Notes: a model not told the origin generated them from the letters alone. A stretch of 64,000 nucleotides of DNA from Pseudomonas syringae KCTC 12500 (GCF_000507185.2 NZ_AYTM02000002.1:4871501-4935500), one strand, 5' to 3'. Shown: positions 14,900 to 25,296, counted from the first letter of the stretch. Numbers and translations are program-made.

Positions 14900-17187
14900 T
14901 CTTCTTCCTTATCATGAACCTTAAGAACCAAAACGAATTTGTGGATCACGGCGTCGTCTTTGTCCTTCACATCGAAGAAGTTTGGCTCAAACTCCACGGT
15001 GCCTTGCTTTAAGTACGTAAGAATGTCGTGTTCAATATGCTCGCCTTTGAGGTATTCTTCAAAAGTAGGCTCTAGTTCAATTAATCCCGCAGTCGAGAGA
15101 TAATGAAGGTCATCGTTAAGCTCTTCGCTCGTCTTAATATGAACTTGCTTCGTGGCGTAGTCTTTCTTCAGTTGTTCAATCAGGCCGTTTAGGTTTTGAA
15201 TCGGACTAGACTCGTCGGTAATGGCATGAGTCAAGGTATTAGCTTTGGCTTCGATTAGGGCCCGTCCGCCGACTACTTCGGTTACGTACCGCCAAAATGA
15301 AGTCAAGTTCGTGTGCCCTAACATCCATGCGATTGCATGGATTTTATGGTCGCTCGATGAGTTGAAGAAAACCATGGCAAAGAATCGACGAAGCTGATGA
15401 GGTCTGAGGTAATAACGCCTTTCGACCCCGTCTTTTCCTTTAACAGTCGGAGCCTCAAAAAAGTCAAATGTTAAGTCGAGAAAATCATAGAGGCCATTAG
15501 AGGAGACGTTCGATACTCGACCGTCCGCACGATTCACCGTTTGAAAAAGAACGTGTTTTTCGGGTATTAAGCCCATTGCTAACAACTGCTCATTAAACCT
15601 TTTAACTTTGTATATAAACTGAGCAATTACGCGGGGGATAGGTCGCTCTATCTCTTCTGTATGTTCGCCTGCGCCCGTTTTTTCATCTCCGAACCTAAGT
15701 GTATAGTTGGTTTCTTTATTTTCAGGAGCTGAAGGGTCAGTGTATGGTTGAAGGCAAGTCATGGAATCTAATTTGCATACCTCCGTTCGCCTACGAGCAG
15801 TTAGTGTGCAAATAGCTACTGCCGCGCTCCCCATAAGAATATGGTAAAGCTCACTCAGTCCGGTACCTTTGCGCAAGTCACGATAGAAGTTGCTTGAATC
15901 TCTGTAGATGGACCAGCGTGTAGGGCTGAGTCCTCCAGCAAGTACAATGCCAGACGGTCTATAGTTACCCGGAATACCGGATTTCGATTTATTGCCATCT
16001 ATATGTTGCTTAAGTGCCCGAAGCATCTCTTTCAAGATGTTGTCTGCATGTTCAATCACGAACTCCAGGCTGGATCGCAACATTTTTCCTACCACTTCTA
16101 CAGGTGCAGTTTGGTATCGTCCGTCTGGTTTACGAGTTCGCCCCGCGATGACTCGTCGTATGGATTGGGAAAGGATCGCGGGCTTATCGATATGAAACAG
16201 GGGTTCTGTTTCATAAATGACGATTTTGCGAAGCGTTTGGATATAGCTACCCAACAGCTTGAGATCTACACCTTCATGGTATCCAAGGACAACCTCTACG
16301 GCTTCGAATTCACAGGTGTAATACTCTTGGCCAATATCAAGCTCGTCGAACCGCCCTTGGGAGGGTCGCTGGTTCATGCCATGCAGAGTTTCCCTGTATA
16401 GCTGTTGGAGTAATTTAGATGTGCTGAGTATAAGAGCACCTCTTGAGGATTTATACCATCCTCTCTTCAAAAATACGTAGTGCGCACGTACGAGTTCGTC
16501 ATCTGTAAGATTCATTCGGCGATTGTGTTTCGGAATTAACTGAGCAATCCTGGGCGATGCGACCAATGTTTTTTGGAAATCATCTTCATCTATTAGATTG
16601 ATTTGACGTCTGATGTAGATCTCCGCCTTAGAGTTTAAATTGTAGACGGCCTCGCTTATTGGTAGGTCGGCGATCCTTCCAAGGAGATAGGTATAATCGT
16701 TTTGATTGACAAGTCCTAGATCGTACTGAAGTATTGAAAATCGCTCAAGATTTAACAAGAGCCAGTCCGCAATATATAAAGACTTCGTTATCATTAATTG
16801 CGCATACGACGGTTTGAAAAAAGTACTGTTGAAGCGAGGATGCACTTGAATGGCTATCAAGTGTTTAATGCAACCGAGCAGTTTTTTATTTTTCTTGTGA
16901 GTTAACAGCAAGCCGTTCGCCACCCGAACATTGAAGTCAATTGTTCTTGTGTAGTATCCGCCATGTCCATCAGCTAGATTCTGCGTCCAAATATTGTCAT
17001 TGTAATGTGTGTCAGCCGAAAACCAATAAGGTTTATAAAGCGAGGCACCAACTGTAAGTGTGGAAAACACTCGATCTCGCACTAGTTCGGCAGTGTGCCA
17101 ATTCTGACCTTTATCGAAAATTTCTAACAGGGACACCGCTTCTTCTACAGAAAGGCCGGTAATTTTTTCGTCTAAGTTGTCAGGCAT
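14896..17187 (-). CDS. ginB: GInt tyrosine recombinase GinB-like, 763 aa
   Basis: Second gene of the operon, overlapping ginA by 8 bases and the small gene by 4. The long N-terminal part has no known domain. The catalytic part near 500-660 shows LTARRRTEVCKL (first Arg box), LRPHQLRRFFAMVFF (HxLRR) and AWMLGHTNLTSFWRYVTE (LGH...Tyr), so the Arg-His-Arg-His-Tyr set is complete. At more than 750 aa it is much longer than ordinary phage integrases, as expected for GInt enzymes. Lower GC than the chromosome. Confidence 0.85.
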   Translation of the reverse strand: MPDNLDEKITGLSVEEAVSLLEIFDKGQNWHTAELVRDRVFSTLTVGASLYKPYWFSADTHYNDNIWTQNLADGHGGYYTRTIDFNVRVANGLLLTHKKNKKLLGCIKHLIAIQVHPRFNSTFFKPSYAQLMITKSLYIADWLLLNLERFSILQYDLGLVNQNDYTYLLGRIADLPISEAVYNLNSKAEIYIRRQINLIDEDDFQKTLVASPRIAQLIPKHNRRMNLTDDELVRAHYVFLKRGWYKSSRGALILSTSKLLQQLYRETLHGMNQRPSQGRFDELDIGQEYYTCEFEAVEVVLGYHEGVDLKLLGSYIQTLRKIVIYETEPLFHIDKPAILSQSIRRVIAGRTRKPDGRYQTAPVEVVGKMLRSSLEFVIEHADNILKEMLRALKQHIDGNKSKSGIPGNYRPSGIVLAGGLSPTRWSIYRDSSNFYRDLRKGTGLSELYHILMGSAAVAICTLTARRRTEVCKLDSMTCLQPYTDPSAPENKETNYTLRFGDEKTGAGEHTEEIERPIPRVIAQFIYKVKRFNEQLLAMGLIPEKHVLFQTVNRADGRVSNVSSNGLYDFLDLTFDFFEAPTVKGKDGVERRYYLRPHQLRRFFAMVFFNSSSDHKIHAIAWMLGHTNLTSFWRYVTEVVGGRALIEAKANTLTHAITDESSPIQNLNGLIEQLKKDYATKQVHIKTSEELNDDLHYLSTAGLIELEPTFEEYLKGEHIEHDILTYLKQGTVEFEPNFFDVKDKDDAVIHKFVLVLKVHDKEEE

Positions 17188-19450
17188 AAATTACTCCTGC
17201 AAGGCGATTTGCGACATCGGAGGATGGTTGAGTATTTTTTAACAGGTGAGCTGCGGCCTGCGAGCAGGCCGTGCCCAGCTGACCTTCGTTTGCTAGGTTC
17301 CCCGCAACTCTTACTAAGCTAGCAATCCTGAACCAGTTCACGGCCCCCTCAGTTAGTCTAATACCCTTGGAAGCTGCATAGACGCCCATTTCATAGATGG
17401 TAAGCAGCACAATTAATTTCTGCTTGTTAAGGCTGATGTAGATACGATCGCTTTCCTCGCCCGTGCTAAGTTCCGAAGAACTGCTGCGTGCTCTACTTTT
17501 GATCTCAAAATCGTAGTCTGGTCGGATATTTTGTAGAAAAAGGTTTAGGTCTTCCTCTGTGTTGAAGTCCATGCTCCGCAGAAGATAATCGCTGTCCTTC
17601 ATAACATCATATATGATTGCGTTTTGAAATTGTCTAAGCCATCTACTCATTAAGAAGTGTCTAATTGCTGGCGGTATATATCTTGCCATCAAGGCTCTCG
17701 TGTGCCGTGTATGGCCAGCGGCTTTCGACGCTTCGACCTCACTTAGCGAATCAAAGTATTTGATGACAATCTGATCTGCACGGATTCCTTTGAGCGTTAA
17801 CCGCGAAACCACCGTAGTCATATGCTTATCCGGACGAGCTGATGGTATACCTGACAGAAGATTTGCTTTGAAAAAGCCACTGGCATCTTCGTTTTTCCAA
17901 GAAGGAATGTTCTTCATCCTTGTAGGTACTTCCAGGCCACCGCGATTCGCCAACAACAGGTAACGCCATGCTTGAGATCCCTTATCTTTAAGGTAATTGC
18001 GTGCTTCTTCCGAGAGCTTGATCATTGACTTAAAGAGTTTCACCGATTTATGGTCAAGCGAAACTATCTGCATCTTTTTTGCCCGCTTCTTGCGGCTACG
18101 TGCTTTCCAACCGCTTGCTGACTGGGTGAACCCTGTCATCATATTGTGACGATTGTAAAGCTCAAATGATTTGAACCACGATTGAGTGATCGCGGGGTTG
18201 TAAATTACTAACAGATACATGAAGGGTAGAAGAGTTCTTGATTTTAATGTGTAAAGTGGAGCTTTAATCTCATCTTGTAATATGTTTAAAGATGTCAAGT
18301 TTCTCTTGTTGATATAAGGAGCTTTCCTCCAAGTTGCGCAAAGGTCCGCTTCGGAAAAATCGTCAGGGTATACTTTAGCCCTATCGAGCGAGATTACAGT
18401 ACCTCTTCTGGCAAGATTTCTGTAACGTCGATAACTTGCTAGCTCTTGAGCGCACGATGCTCGGCATATTTTTATTAGGTAGTCTCGATTTTTTTTGAGC
18501 TGACTTTCAAGAACTTCTAACGCGCCATCATCCTTCAGGGTCAGAGGGATTGGCGTCAGTGTTCTGTCGTAATCATTATCTTTATTTTTGTATGTTTGGA
18601 CAGAGGTTTTAAATGATGGGGTGATTATTGGGTGTGCAGGTTCTGCAATAAAGTATGAGCCGACCAGTGATTTTTTAAATGTCGCTACAATGTCAGCCCA
18701 CGCTTGATAAAACGATTCAAGCTTGTTTGATTTGGCAATTGTGTGTAATAACCCATAGGAAAAGCATTGCTCTGTGAAGTTGTTTACTTCTACAGGGTCC
18801 GTGAGTCTTTTAAGTTCTTTGATGGATGGGTAAGTTGCGCAAATCCTTCTGGTCATGAAAGACATTTGTTTAATGTATGCAGCAACAGAGTCCTCAGAAT
18901 ATTTCTTGAAAGCATTCTTCATTATTTGGAGATAATAGTTGGTGTGTTTTTGGCCGTATTGCTTATAAAATTGTGAAAGTTGTATAAATTTCTTTTCGCC
19001 AGTATTCGCTTTCAAATACCAGCCTTCATAATAAGTCAGTTTTCCTAGATTCTTCGCGCAGCTTTCATAATAAGCTATCGAGTCGGCATAGCGCTTGCTT
19101 GATTCCTTTTGCCTAGTTATAGCACTTTCAAGCTCGAAGCCAAAACAATCCGAGAGCATCGTTAAAACCTGACCATAAACTTTAGAACCTTGGCGTTTTC
19201 CATATGTTGTTTGTTCGACAATGAATCCTTCAAAGCCTCTCAGCAAAATCTCGGCGCTTTTTTGCGACCGCATATCTTCAATAGTAAGGTGTCGGTCGGT
19301 AATATCCAAAAATGCATTGGCTAAATTAGTATTTCGGATCCACGCACCGCTTTTCTCGGTATTGGATAATCTACCTTGCTCTATTGCATCAAGTGCGGCT
19401 TGGCATATGGAGTCGCGCGGATAGCCTGAAAGGAAAAGGGTGGCGATCAT
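17180..19450 (-). CDS. ginA: GInt tyrosine recombinase GinA-like, 756 aa
   Basis: First gene of the operon, starting about 425 bases inside the island end. The catalytic boxes are more divergent than in its partners: WRYLLLANRGG, and a late AAGHTRHTRALMARYIPPAI that supplies His and the presumed nucleophilic Tyr; the first Arg is less clear. N-terminal about 350 residues are unique and rich in Lys and aromatics. No good Shine-Dalgarno lies before ATG 19450, but an inverted repeat is placed 10-28 bases upstream and may be an operator. The gin naming follows the GInt family described in Pseudomonas syringae. Confidence 0.8.
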   Translation of the reverse strand: MIATLFLSGYPRDSICQAALDAIEQGRLSNTEKSGAWIRNTNLANAFLDITDRHLTIEDMRSQKSAEILLRGFEGFIVEQTTYGKRQGSKVYGQVLTMLSDCFGFELESAITRQKESSKRYADSIAYYESCAKNLGKLTYYEGWYLKANTGEKKFIQLSQFYKQYGQKHTNYYLQIMKNAFKKYSEDSVAAYIKQMSFMTRRICATYPSIKELKRLTDPVEVNNFTEQCFSYGLLHTIAKSNKLESFYQAWADIVATFKKSLVGSYFIAEPAHPIITPSFKTSVQTYKNKDNDYDRTLTPIPLTLKDDGALEVLESQLKKNRDYLIKICRASCAQELASYRRYRNLARRGTVISLDRAKVYPDDFSEADLCATWRKAPYINKRNLTSLNILQDEIKAPLYTLKSRTLLPFMYLLVIYNPAITQSWFKSFELYNRHNMMTGFTQSASGWKARSRKKRAKKMQIVSLDHKSVKLFKSMIKLSEEARNYLKDKGSQAWRYLLLANRGGLEVPTRMKNIPSWKNEDASGFFKANLLSGIPSARPDKHMTTVVSRLTLKGIRADQIVIKYFDSLSEVEASKAAGHTRHTRALMARYIPPAIRHFLMSRWLRQFQNAIIYDVMKDSDYLLRSMDFNTEEDLNLFLQNIRPDYDFEIKSRARSSSSELSTGEESDRIYISLNKQKLIVLLTIYEMGVYAASKGIRLTEGAVNWFRIASLVRVAGNLANEGQLGTACSQAAAHLLKNTQPSSDVANRLAGVIYA

Positions 19451-19837
19451 GATTATCTACTAGTGAATTTCTCACTAGGTAATATTGATTTTTACTCATT
19501 GTCAATGTGTTAGCCGCAAGTTTTAGGTTGCGTTAAATGTATCGGGTTTATATGATTATTTGGCAGGTAAGTTGCATGTGTTTAATTTTGTTAATGTGTT
19601 TGTTCTATATTATAGAGTTGTTAAGTTGTTCCGCTTTTCTGTCCTGTTGTTTAGGTTGGTAAATCCAAGGCTTTAAGTGTTTTGTATGATATCAAAAAAT
19701 AGTGTGACAATTTTCATTTGAATTTTAGTTACGTTTTTAAGTATTATAATATCATCGTAAGGATGGCGATTTCTTGATAGTTGTCAATTTTTTTGGGCGC
19801 ATTTTAATTTCGGTTTGGCTAATGAAATCAGTGCTTT
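19451..19837. other. AT-rich island end with iterated TTGTCAA sites
   Basis: About 390 bases of very AT-rich non-coding DNA between the recombinase operon and the insertion point. It has recurrent TTGTCAA/TTGACAA words: 19499-19505, GTGACAA 19704-19710 (one mismatch), AGTTGTCAA 19779-19787, and the inverted TTGACAACT at 19847-19855 just beyond. The last two form a perfect 9-bp inverted repeat 60 bases apart. Such spacing suggests arm-type recombinase binding sites, but binding is inferred. Confidence 0.55.
19460..19478. promoter_or_regulatory. Inverted repeat before ginA, candidate operator
   Basis: CTAGTGA / TCACTAG with a five-base spacer, placed 10-28 bases before the first codon of the recombinase operon. 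A regulator bound here would block translation start or transcription of the operon. Confidence 0.5.
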
Positions 19838-22210
19838 TTAGTAGTTTTGACAACTGTAGTGAGTAGGAAAACGCCCAATGTCGAGGATATCGCCGATCAG
19901 GTCGAGCAAGTCGTTGGCCGAGCTGTAGGCGACTTCGATGGCGGACCGATCCAGTTCGCCGTGATCGGCACGTTTGAGCGCCAGCTCCAGCATGCCGATC
20001 ACCGCATTCATCGGGGTGCGGATTTCATGGCTCATGGTGGCAAGGAAGGTGCTTTTGGCTCGGCTGGCGGCGTCGGCCTGTTCCTTGGCAGCCTGCAGGT
20101 CTTCGATGAGCTGGCGACGCTCGCTGATGTCGATCCAGCCACCGATGATGCCCTGTACTTCGCCCAGAGAGTCACGAAACGGCAGGATCCAATGGTAGAT
20201 GGTCAGCTGTCGATCGCCAATGCGCAGAGGGCGGTCGAGGATCAATGCGGTATTGCTGGCCATGACCCGCTGATAGTCGGCAGCGTATTCCCGGGCTTCG
20301 AAGGCGTTGCCCAGCACCCCTTCGGTGGCGCTCTTGCCGATGATGTCTTCCCGTTGCGCGGAGAACACCCTGAGGTAGCTGTCATTGCACATGCGCAACA
20401 TACCTTCGCGATCCCGCACGTAGATCGGATGCGGCGTACCCTCGACCAGGGCGCGCATGAATTCGAACTGATCGCCCAGAGCCCGTTCCGCCGCTTCACG
20501 CTGACGTATCTGCCGGCGCATCCAGGCATTCCAGGCCAGCAGGCCCAGCAGCAACAGGCCTGCACCCACCACAATCTGATAGATCAGCCGTTCATAGTCA
20601 TGCCAGTTGGCACGTGAGGGTGTATAAACGCGCCAGCGGTTGTTGATCGCTGCCATGTCCTGCGGTGCGATGCTTGCCAGTGCCTTGTCGAGAATCGAGC
20701 TCAGCTCGATGGCATTGCGTGAGGTCGCCATGGAAATCAGCGCCGGATCCTCGCCGATGGTGGCGGTCATCTGCAAACGCTCCTCGAAGATCCCGGAAGA
20801 CAGGAAATAGTCTGCGCTGAGCAGCGAGATGACCGCACCTTCCGCCCGGCCCAGTGACAACATGTCCAGCGCCTGGAACGGGTTGTCTATCTCCAGCGGC
20901 ACGACCCTGGGGTATTTGCGGCTTAGCCAGTCGAGCACCGGGCTGCCCTGGGTGATTGCCAGACGCTTGCCGTCCATTTGCTCCAGATAGCTGGGGGCGC
21001 CCTGGTCCTTGCGGGTGACCAGCACGAACGAATTGTCGATGTAGGGGCGGGTGAAGCTGAATCGGTCCTCACGCGCATCACTGGACACCAGCGCGCCAAT
21101 CATGTCTGCCTGACCCTCGTCGACCTGATTGAGCATGTCGGTCAGGCTGGGCGAGCGTTTGACGTCGAACCTGAGCCCGGTACGCAGGCGCACCAGTTCG
21201 AGCAAGTCGGCGGTGATGCCGCGGAAGTTGCCCTTGGCATCGAAGAATGTCAGCGGTGCATACGCTTCGTTGACGACCACGCGCACGGTCGGGTGCTGAG
21301 CGATCCAGCGCTCCTCGCGTTGCGTCAGTTGCAGCTTCTGGTCGGTGAGCATCAGGTCGCTGCCCGTGCTCCAGCGTCTGGAAATATTGATCCGTTCATC
21401 GACGGGGATGGCTTTCAGCGTCTGATTGATGATGCCCAGCAGTTGCGTGTTTTCGTTGCTGACCGCGAAGCTGAAACCGTTGGGCTCGTGCTTGCCGAAA
21501 TTCGACATCTGCACGTTGTTCAGATAACCCTTGTTGATGATGTATTGGGTAGAAATCGTATCGCCCAGGAACACGTCCGCCTGATTGAAGGCGACTGCGT
21601 TGATGGCGTTCTGAAAAGAGGGATAGGTCTTCAGCGTTGCGCCGGGATAGGACGCTTCGACCTCGGCAGGCGGCAGGTAGTGATAGACCATGCTCAGCCG
21701 CATGCCTTTCAGGCCCTCGTTCAGGGGGCGGGTGTCTCCGACCCGGGTGACCAGAACGGGCTGGTCCACCGAGTAGGGCTGTGAAAGCCTGATATTGCGA
21801 TCGACGGCTTCAAAACCGTTGGCGGTGCCCAGCAGATCGATCTGGCCTGCGGCAAGGGCCTTGATCGCCGCATTACGGGTTTCGAAACGCTGGACCCTGA
21901 CGGGCAGGTCCAGCGCATCCGAAATGATCCCTGCATAATCGGCAGTGATGCCTTCGTAATCGTTCCCTGAAATCGTGATATCGAAGGGCGGGTAATCGGG
22001 GTTCGAGGTGCCGAGAATCAGTTCGCGTTGCCCGCGCACCCACTGCCACTGGTGACTGTCCAGCTTCACGTCCATGTGCGCCGGGCTCGAACGGCCGAGC
22101 AGGGTGTAGTGATCGGCCGCATGAATACCGGCCTCAGCACCCCAGCCCAGGCACAGGCTTGTGGCCAGTATTAATAATTGTCTGAAGCGCTTGGGCATCC
22201 GTTTTCTCAC
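19838..22210 (-). pseudogene. BvgS/EvgS-like hybrid sensor kinase, cut by the island
   Basis: 790 codons remain. Order: signal anchor (about 10-28); two periplasmic solute-binding-like (SBP_bac_3) domains, about 55-290 and 300-530; a membrane segment (LLLLGLLAWNAWMRR, about 550); a PAS domain (ALVEGTPHPIYVRDREGML); and the HisKA box LATMSHEIRTPMNAVIGML with the phospho-His. The true sequence ends at GDILDI, followed by 12 foreign residues and a stop. The ATPase, receiver and Hpt domains expected in a protein of about 1200 aa are missing, so it cannot phosphorylate. The start is GTG 22210, overlapping the regulator stop (GTGA); ATG 22198 is an alternative. Confidence 0.85.
19868..19882. other. 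Island-chromosome junction (attachment site, right end)
   Basis: Read on the minus strand, the sensor kinase coding sequence runs GGCGATATCCTCGACATT and then leaves the expected GDILDIARIESG-type continuation at about 19876. From there the sequence is AT-rich island DNA. The partner repeat should lie at the other island end, left of this window, next to the missing 3' part of the kinase gene. Confidence 0.6.
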
Positions 22211-22833
22211 ACTAGCGCGTTGCGTTTTGCCATCTCGATAAGTTCTACCAAGGTTCTGGTTTTCAGTTTTTGCATAAGCCGTGTTTTGTAAGTGCTGACG
22301 GTTTTGTTACTGAGAAACATGCCCTTGGCTATTTCCTTGTTGGAACGGCCTTGGGCAAATAACTGCAAGACCATCAGTTCGCGGTCATTGACCAACTTGA
22401 ACAGCTCCAGCTCGTTGGTCTGGCCATCTTCACGAACTGCGCACGTCAACGCCTGACTGGGAAAGTAATTGTAGCCGGATAATACCGCTTTCACCGAACT
22501 GAGCAGTTCGCTAAGGTCTTCCTGCTTGCACACATAACCCGAGGCACCTGATTGCATGCAGCGAATGGCAAACAGGTTGGGGGTCTGCGACGTCAGCACC
22601 AGAATCTTGGAGGGCAGCCCCATCGTATTGAAGCGGGCCAGCACCTCGAGGCCGTCGAGCTTGGGGATGCTGATGTCGAGGATGATCAGGTCGGGCATGC
22701 ATTCACGCACCATCTGCATGGCGTCGACACCGTTGTCGGTTTCGCCGACCACCTCATAATTTTCATTCTCCAGGAGCATTCTGACCGCCATCCGGATGAC
22801 CGGATGATCGTCGATGATAAAAACTGAGTTCAT
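22207..22833 (-). CDS. NarL/LuxR-family response regulator (BvgA/EvgA-like)
   Basis: 208 aa from ATG 22833 (MNSVFIIDDHPVIRMAV), with GGAATGGA as ribosome site; upstream in-frame codons are unlikely to be used. Receiver: the DD pair near residues 8-9, phospho-Asp in DLIILDISIPKLDG, Thr in VLTSQ, Lys in CKQED. LuxR helix-turn-helix: LNDRE-type LVNDRELMVLQLFAQGRSNKEIAKGMFLSNKTVSTYKTRL. It is the cognate partner of the sensor that follows. With that sensor cut, it is either inactive or driven by another phosphodonor. Confidence 0.9.
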   Translation of the reverse strand: MNSVFIIDDHPVIRMAVRMLLENENYEVVGETDNGVDAMQMVRECMPDLIILDISIPKLDGLEVLARFNTMGLPSKILVLTSQTPNLFAIRCMQSGASGYVCKQEDLSELLSSVKAVLSGYNYFPSQALTCAVREDGQTNELELFKLVNDRELMVLQLFAQGRSNKEIAKGMFLSNKTVSTYKTRLMQKLKTRTLVELIEMAKRNALV

Positions 22834-23192
22834 ATTCCATTCCATAACAAGCAGTGAAGAAAGCGCGCACCTTAGCTCAGATGTTCGGGCAGGCACATAA
22901 AGAGACTTGCTCGGCAGGCATATATAGGAAAAGTCCTACAAAAATTAGCGTATCGGAGTACGTAAAAGCCTACGTAGAACACAAGTGTGTTTAAACGTTA
23001 ACGCTTATTTCAATGTGTATTTGACGAGTGATGCATCAAATGTTTATTACTTTCTGGAATCATCATTCATGTTGACTGCTGATTTCCTACGCGTCTGAAC
23101 GTCGTATTTAATCGGTACGGTTTGTCGGTGTTAAGGTATGTATCTGTTTTTACACGGCCTATCTGAAAGCGGATAAAGCCGGTTTACCGACG
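22834..23192. promoter_or_regulatory. Regulator promoter region with BvgA-type heptamers
   Basis: About 360 bases with no gene. At 22925-22938 TAGGAAAAGTCCTA forms an inverted repeat whose arms match the TTTCCTA heptamer recognised by BvgA-type regulators. Another TTTCCTA is at 23083-23089. This suggests autoregulation of the response regulator. The rest is AT-richer than the genes around it and shows nothing else. Confidence 0.45.
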
Positions 23193-23585
23193 TCAGTCAA
23201 CGAGGTGCCCCAGCAGGCGGCTGAGGTCGGGCCCGTGCAGGGGCTTGCTCAGGCAGCCGAGCAGGGGGAGATCGCGCTGCAGGGCGAGTTGCTGCAGGTT
23301 TTCAAGCTGTTTATCCGGCAAGCCGCTGAGCAGAATCGCCTGGCGCAGCCAGCCGTGTCGGGCTGCCTCGTCGATCAGGTCGAGGCCTGACATGTCCGGC
23401 AGGCACTGATCGCACAGCACAAGCCCGTACGGTTCGGCGCTGCGTTGCATGGCGGCCATGGCCTCGGCAGCCGTCAGCACGGGCGTCAGCAGGAAGTAGC
23501 CATGGTTGTTGAGCAGCACCTGAGTGGCGATCAATTGAAACGGGTGATCTTCCACCAGAAGGATGCGCAGGCTATGTGTGGACAT
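23193..23585 (-). CDS. Stand-alone response-regulator receiver protein
   Basis: 130 aa, a receiver domain only: LLVEDHPFQLIATQVLL (acidic pair), VLCDQCLPDMSGLDL (phospho-Asp), SGLPDKQ, and the conserved Lys in CLSKPL. There is no output domain, so it probably works by protein contact or as a phosphate shuttle. Its place beside the BvgAS-like genes, on the same strand, suggests it once belonged to that phosphorelay. The 250 bases to dgt contain no gene. Confidence 0.85.
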   Translation of the reverse strand: MSTHSLRILLVEDHPFQLIATQVLLNNHGYFLLTPVLTAAEAMAAMQRSAEPYGLVLCDQCLPDMSGLDLIDEAARHGWLRQAILLSGLPDKQLENLQQLALQRDLPLLGCLSKPLHGPDLSRLLGHLVD

Positions 23586-23834
23586 GAGCGTTCCGGAAAA
23601 GCCCTGGCGAGGCGTTCAGGCGTCGGCAGGCGGCGTGCGGACCCGTGAGTATCGCAGGCGGATGGATGACGTGCCGGATGGCAGTTGAAGTGGCTGGAAT
23701 TATTGAGGGATGCAAGAAAAGCTGCGATAGGACCCGTCTGACATGCATGTAGGGCCTGTCTGAGTTTTGCGGGGTGATCAGGTCTGACCAGCCTTTGCCT
23801 GTGTGCGTTCAGGCTGCGGGCTGGTCGATGGAGG

Positions 23835-25166
23835 CTATATTTGGCCGGAGCGGCCAGTCATTTCCCGGGCCATTTCACTGGCGTAGCTGTCGGTCATGCC
23901 CGCAATGAAGTCGATCATGCGCAGGAACGAGGCATGCAGCGGTGCCTTGGGATCGGGCGCGCTGTTACCCAGTAAATCGAGGATGCGTCGATGCTTGAAC
24001 GATGGCGTCCTGCCGCCGAACTGCTCGACGGCCGCGCCGCAGAATGCGTTGAGGAGGATCTCCAGCGTGGTGTAGGCACCTATTTCATGCAGTGTCTTGC
24101 GCTTGTCCTGAAAGATTTTCTTGCGCGCCATGTCCTTGGCGTTGAGCACACAGCGTTTGGCCGGGCCGTGCATGTGCTCGACCAGGTCGCCAGGCAGGGT
24201 GCCTGCCAGCAAGGCGTCCTGCTGCTCGACGAAGGCTCTGGCGGCCGCGTTGGTCAAGTGCTCGATGGCCTTGCCACGCAGGATTGCCAGTTTGCGCCGT
24301 CGTGAGTCGCCCGGGCCCAGTTGTCGGTAGGTTTCCGGAAGATCGTCGCCGACCAGCCCGAGCAAAAGCGATTCCACTTCTGCGTAGTTGAGCAGGTCCA
24401 TCTCCAGACCGTCTTCCAGATCGATCAGGGCGTAACAGATGTCGTCGGCCGCCTCCATCAGATACACCAGCGGATGACGCGCCCAACGCTGGTCTTCGAG
24501 CTGCGGCAAACCCAGCTTGCCGGCGATCTGCTCAAGGATCGGCAGTTCACTTTGATAGCAGCCGAACTTGTGCTTCTTGTAGCCCAGCGAGTCCGCGTGG
24601 CGTGCGGTCCACGGGTATTTGAGGTATGTGCCCAATGTGGCGTAGGTCAGGCGGGTGCCGCCGTCGAACTGGTGGTATTCCAGCTGCGTCAGCACCCGGA
24701 ACCCTTGGGCATTGCCTTCGAAATTGAGGAAGTCATTGCGCTCGGTGTCGCTCATCGCGTCGAGCCAGCCGCGCCCGGCCGCCTGATTGAACCAGTTGCG
24801 AATTGCATCTTCGCCCGAATGGCCGAACGGCGGATTGCCGATGTCGTGGGCCAGACAAGCCGATTGCACGACCATGCCCAGGTCGCTCGGATCGCACCAT
24901 TCAGGCAGGGCAGAGCGCAGCGTTTCGCCGACACGCATCCCCAGCGAACGGCCGACACAACTGACTTCCAGCGAATGGGTCAGGCGCGTATGGATATGAT
25001 CATTGCTGGACACCGGATGCACCTGGGTCTTGCGTCCCAAGCGGCGGAAGGCCCCGGAAAAGATGATCCGGTCATGGTCCTTGTGAAACGGACTGCGCCC
25101 CAGTTCCTCGGGGCTGTGCAGGGTCTTGCCCAGTCGTTCGCGGTTAAGCAGTGTTTGCCAATCCAA
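23835..25166 (-). CDS. dgt: Deoxyguanosinetriphosphate triphosphohydrolase
   Basis: 443 aa with TTG start 25166 ([14 protein letters not shown]) and GGAG 8 bases upstream, the length I recall for pseudomonad Dgt; the open frame extends further upstream but without a better start. It hydrolyses dGTP to deoxyguanosine and triphosphate. HD-superfamily metal ligands are visible: [12 protein letters not shown] and [14 protein letters not shown], with a later Asp in [16 protein letters not shown]. Cytosolic nucleotide-pool enzyme, single gene. Confidence 0.93.
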   Translation of the reverse strand: MDWQTLLNRERLGKTLHSPEELGRSPFHKDHDRIIFSGAFRRLGRKTQVHPVSSNDHIHTRLTHSLEVSCVGRSLGMRVGETLRSALPEWCDPSDLGMVVQSACLAHDIGNPPFGHSGEDAIRNWFNQAAGRGWLDAMSDTERNDFLNFEGNAQGFRVLTQLEYHQFDGGTRLTYATLGTYLKYPWTARHADSLGYKKHKFGCYQSELPILEQIAGKLGLPQLEDQRWARHPLVYLMEAADDICYALIDLEDGLEMDLLNYAEVESLLLGLVGDDLPETYRQLGPGDSRRRKLAILRGKAIEHLTNAAARAFVEQQDALLAGTLPGDLVEHMHGPAKRCVLNAKDMARKKIFQDKRKTLHEIGAYTTLEILLNAFCGAAVEQFGGRTPSFKHRRILDLLGNSAPDPKAPLHASFLRMIDFIAGMTDSYASEMAREMTGRSGQI

Positions 25167-25252
25167 TGCGTTCACTCCGTCAATAATAGGGGCGTAGCTT
25201 CCCGGTTCGACACGCCTGCCGCAAGGGCCGCATCGATGAAAACAGGCCCCAT

Positions 25253-25296
25253 GGAAAAACAAATGCCTGCTCCGGAAAACCTGAGCAGGCATTTGT
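25253..25296 (-). terminator. Terminator of the DUF883/holin operon
   Basis: A perfect 14-bp stem (ACAAATGCCTGCTC / GAGCAGGCATTTGT) with a 10-base loop, followed on the minus strand by TTTTCC. It lies just downstream of 25346. Confidence 0.85.
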
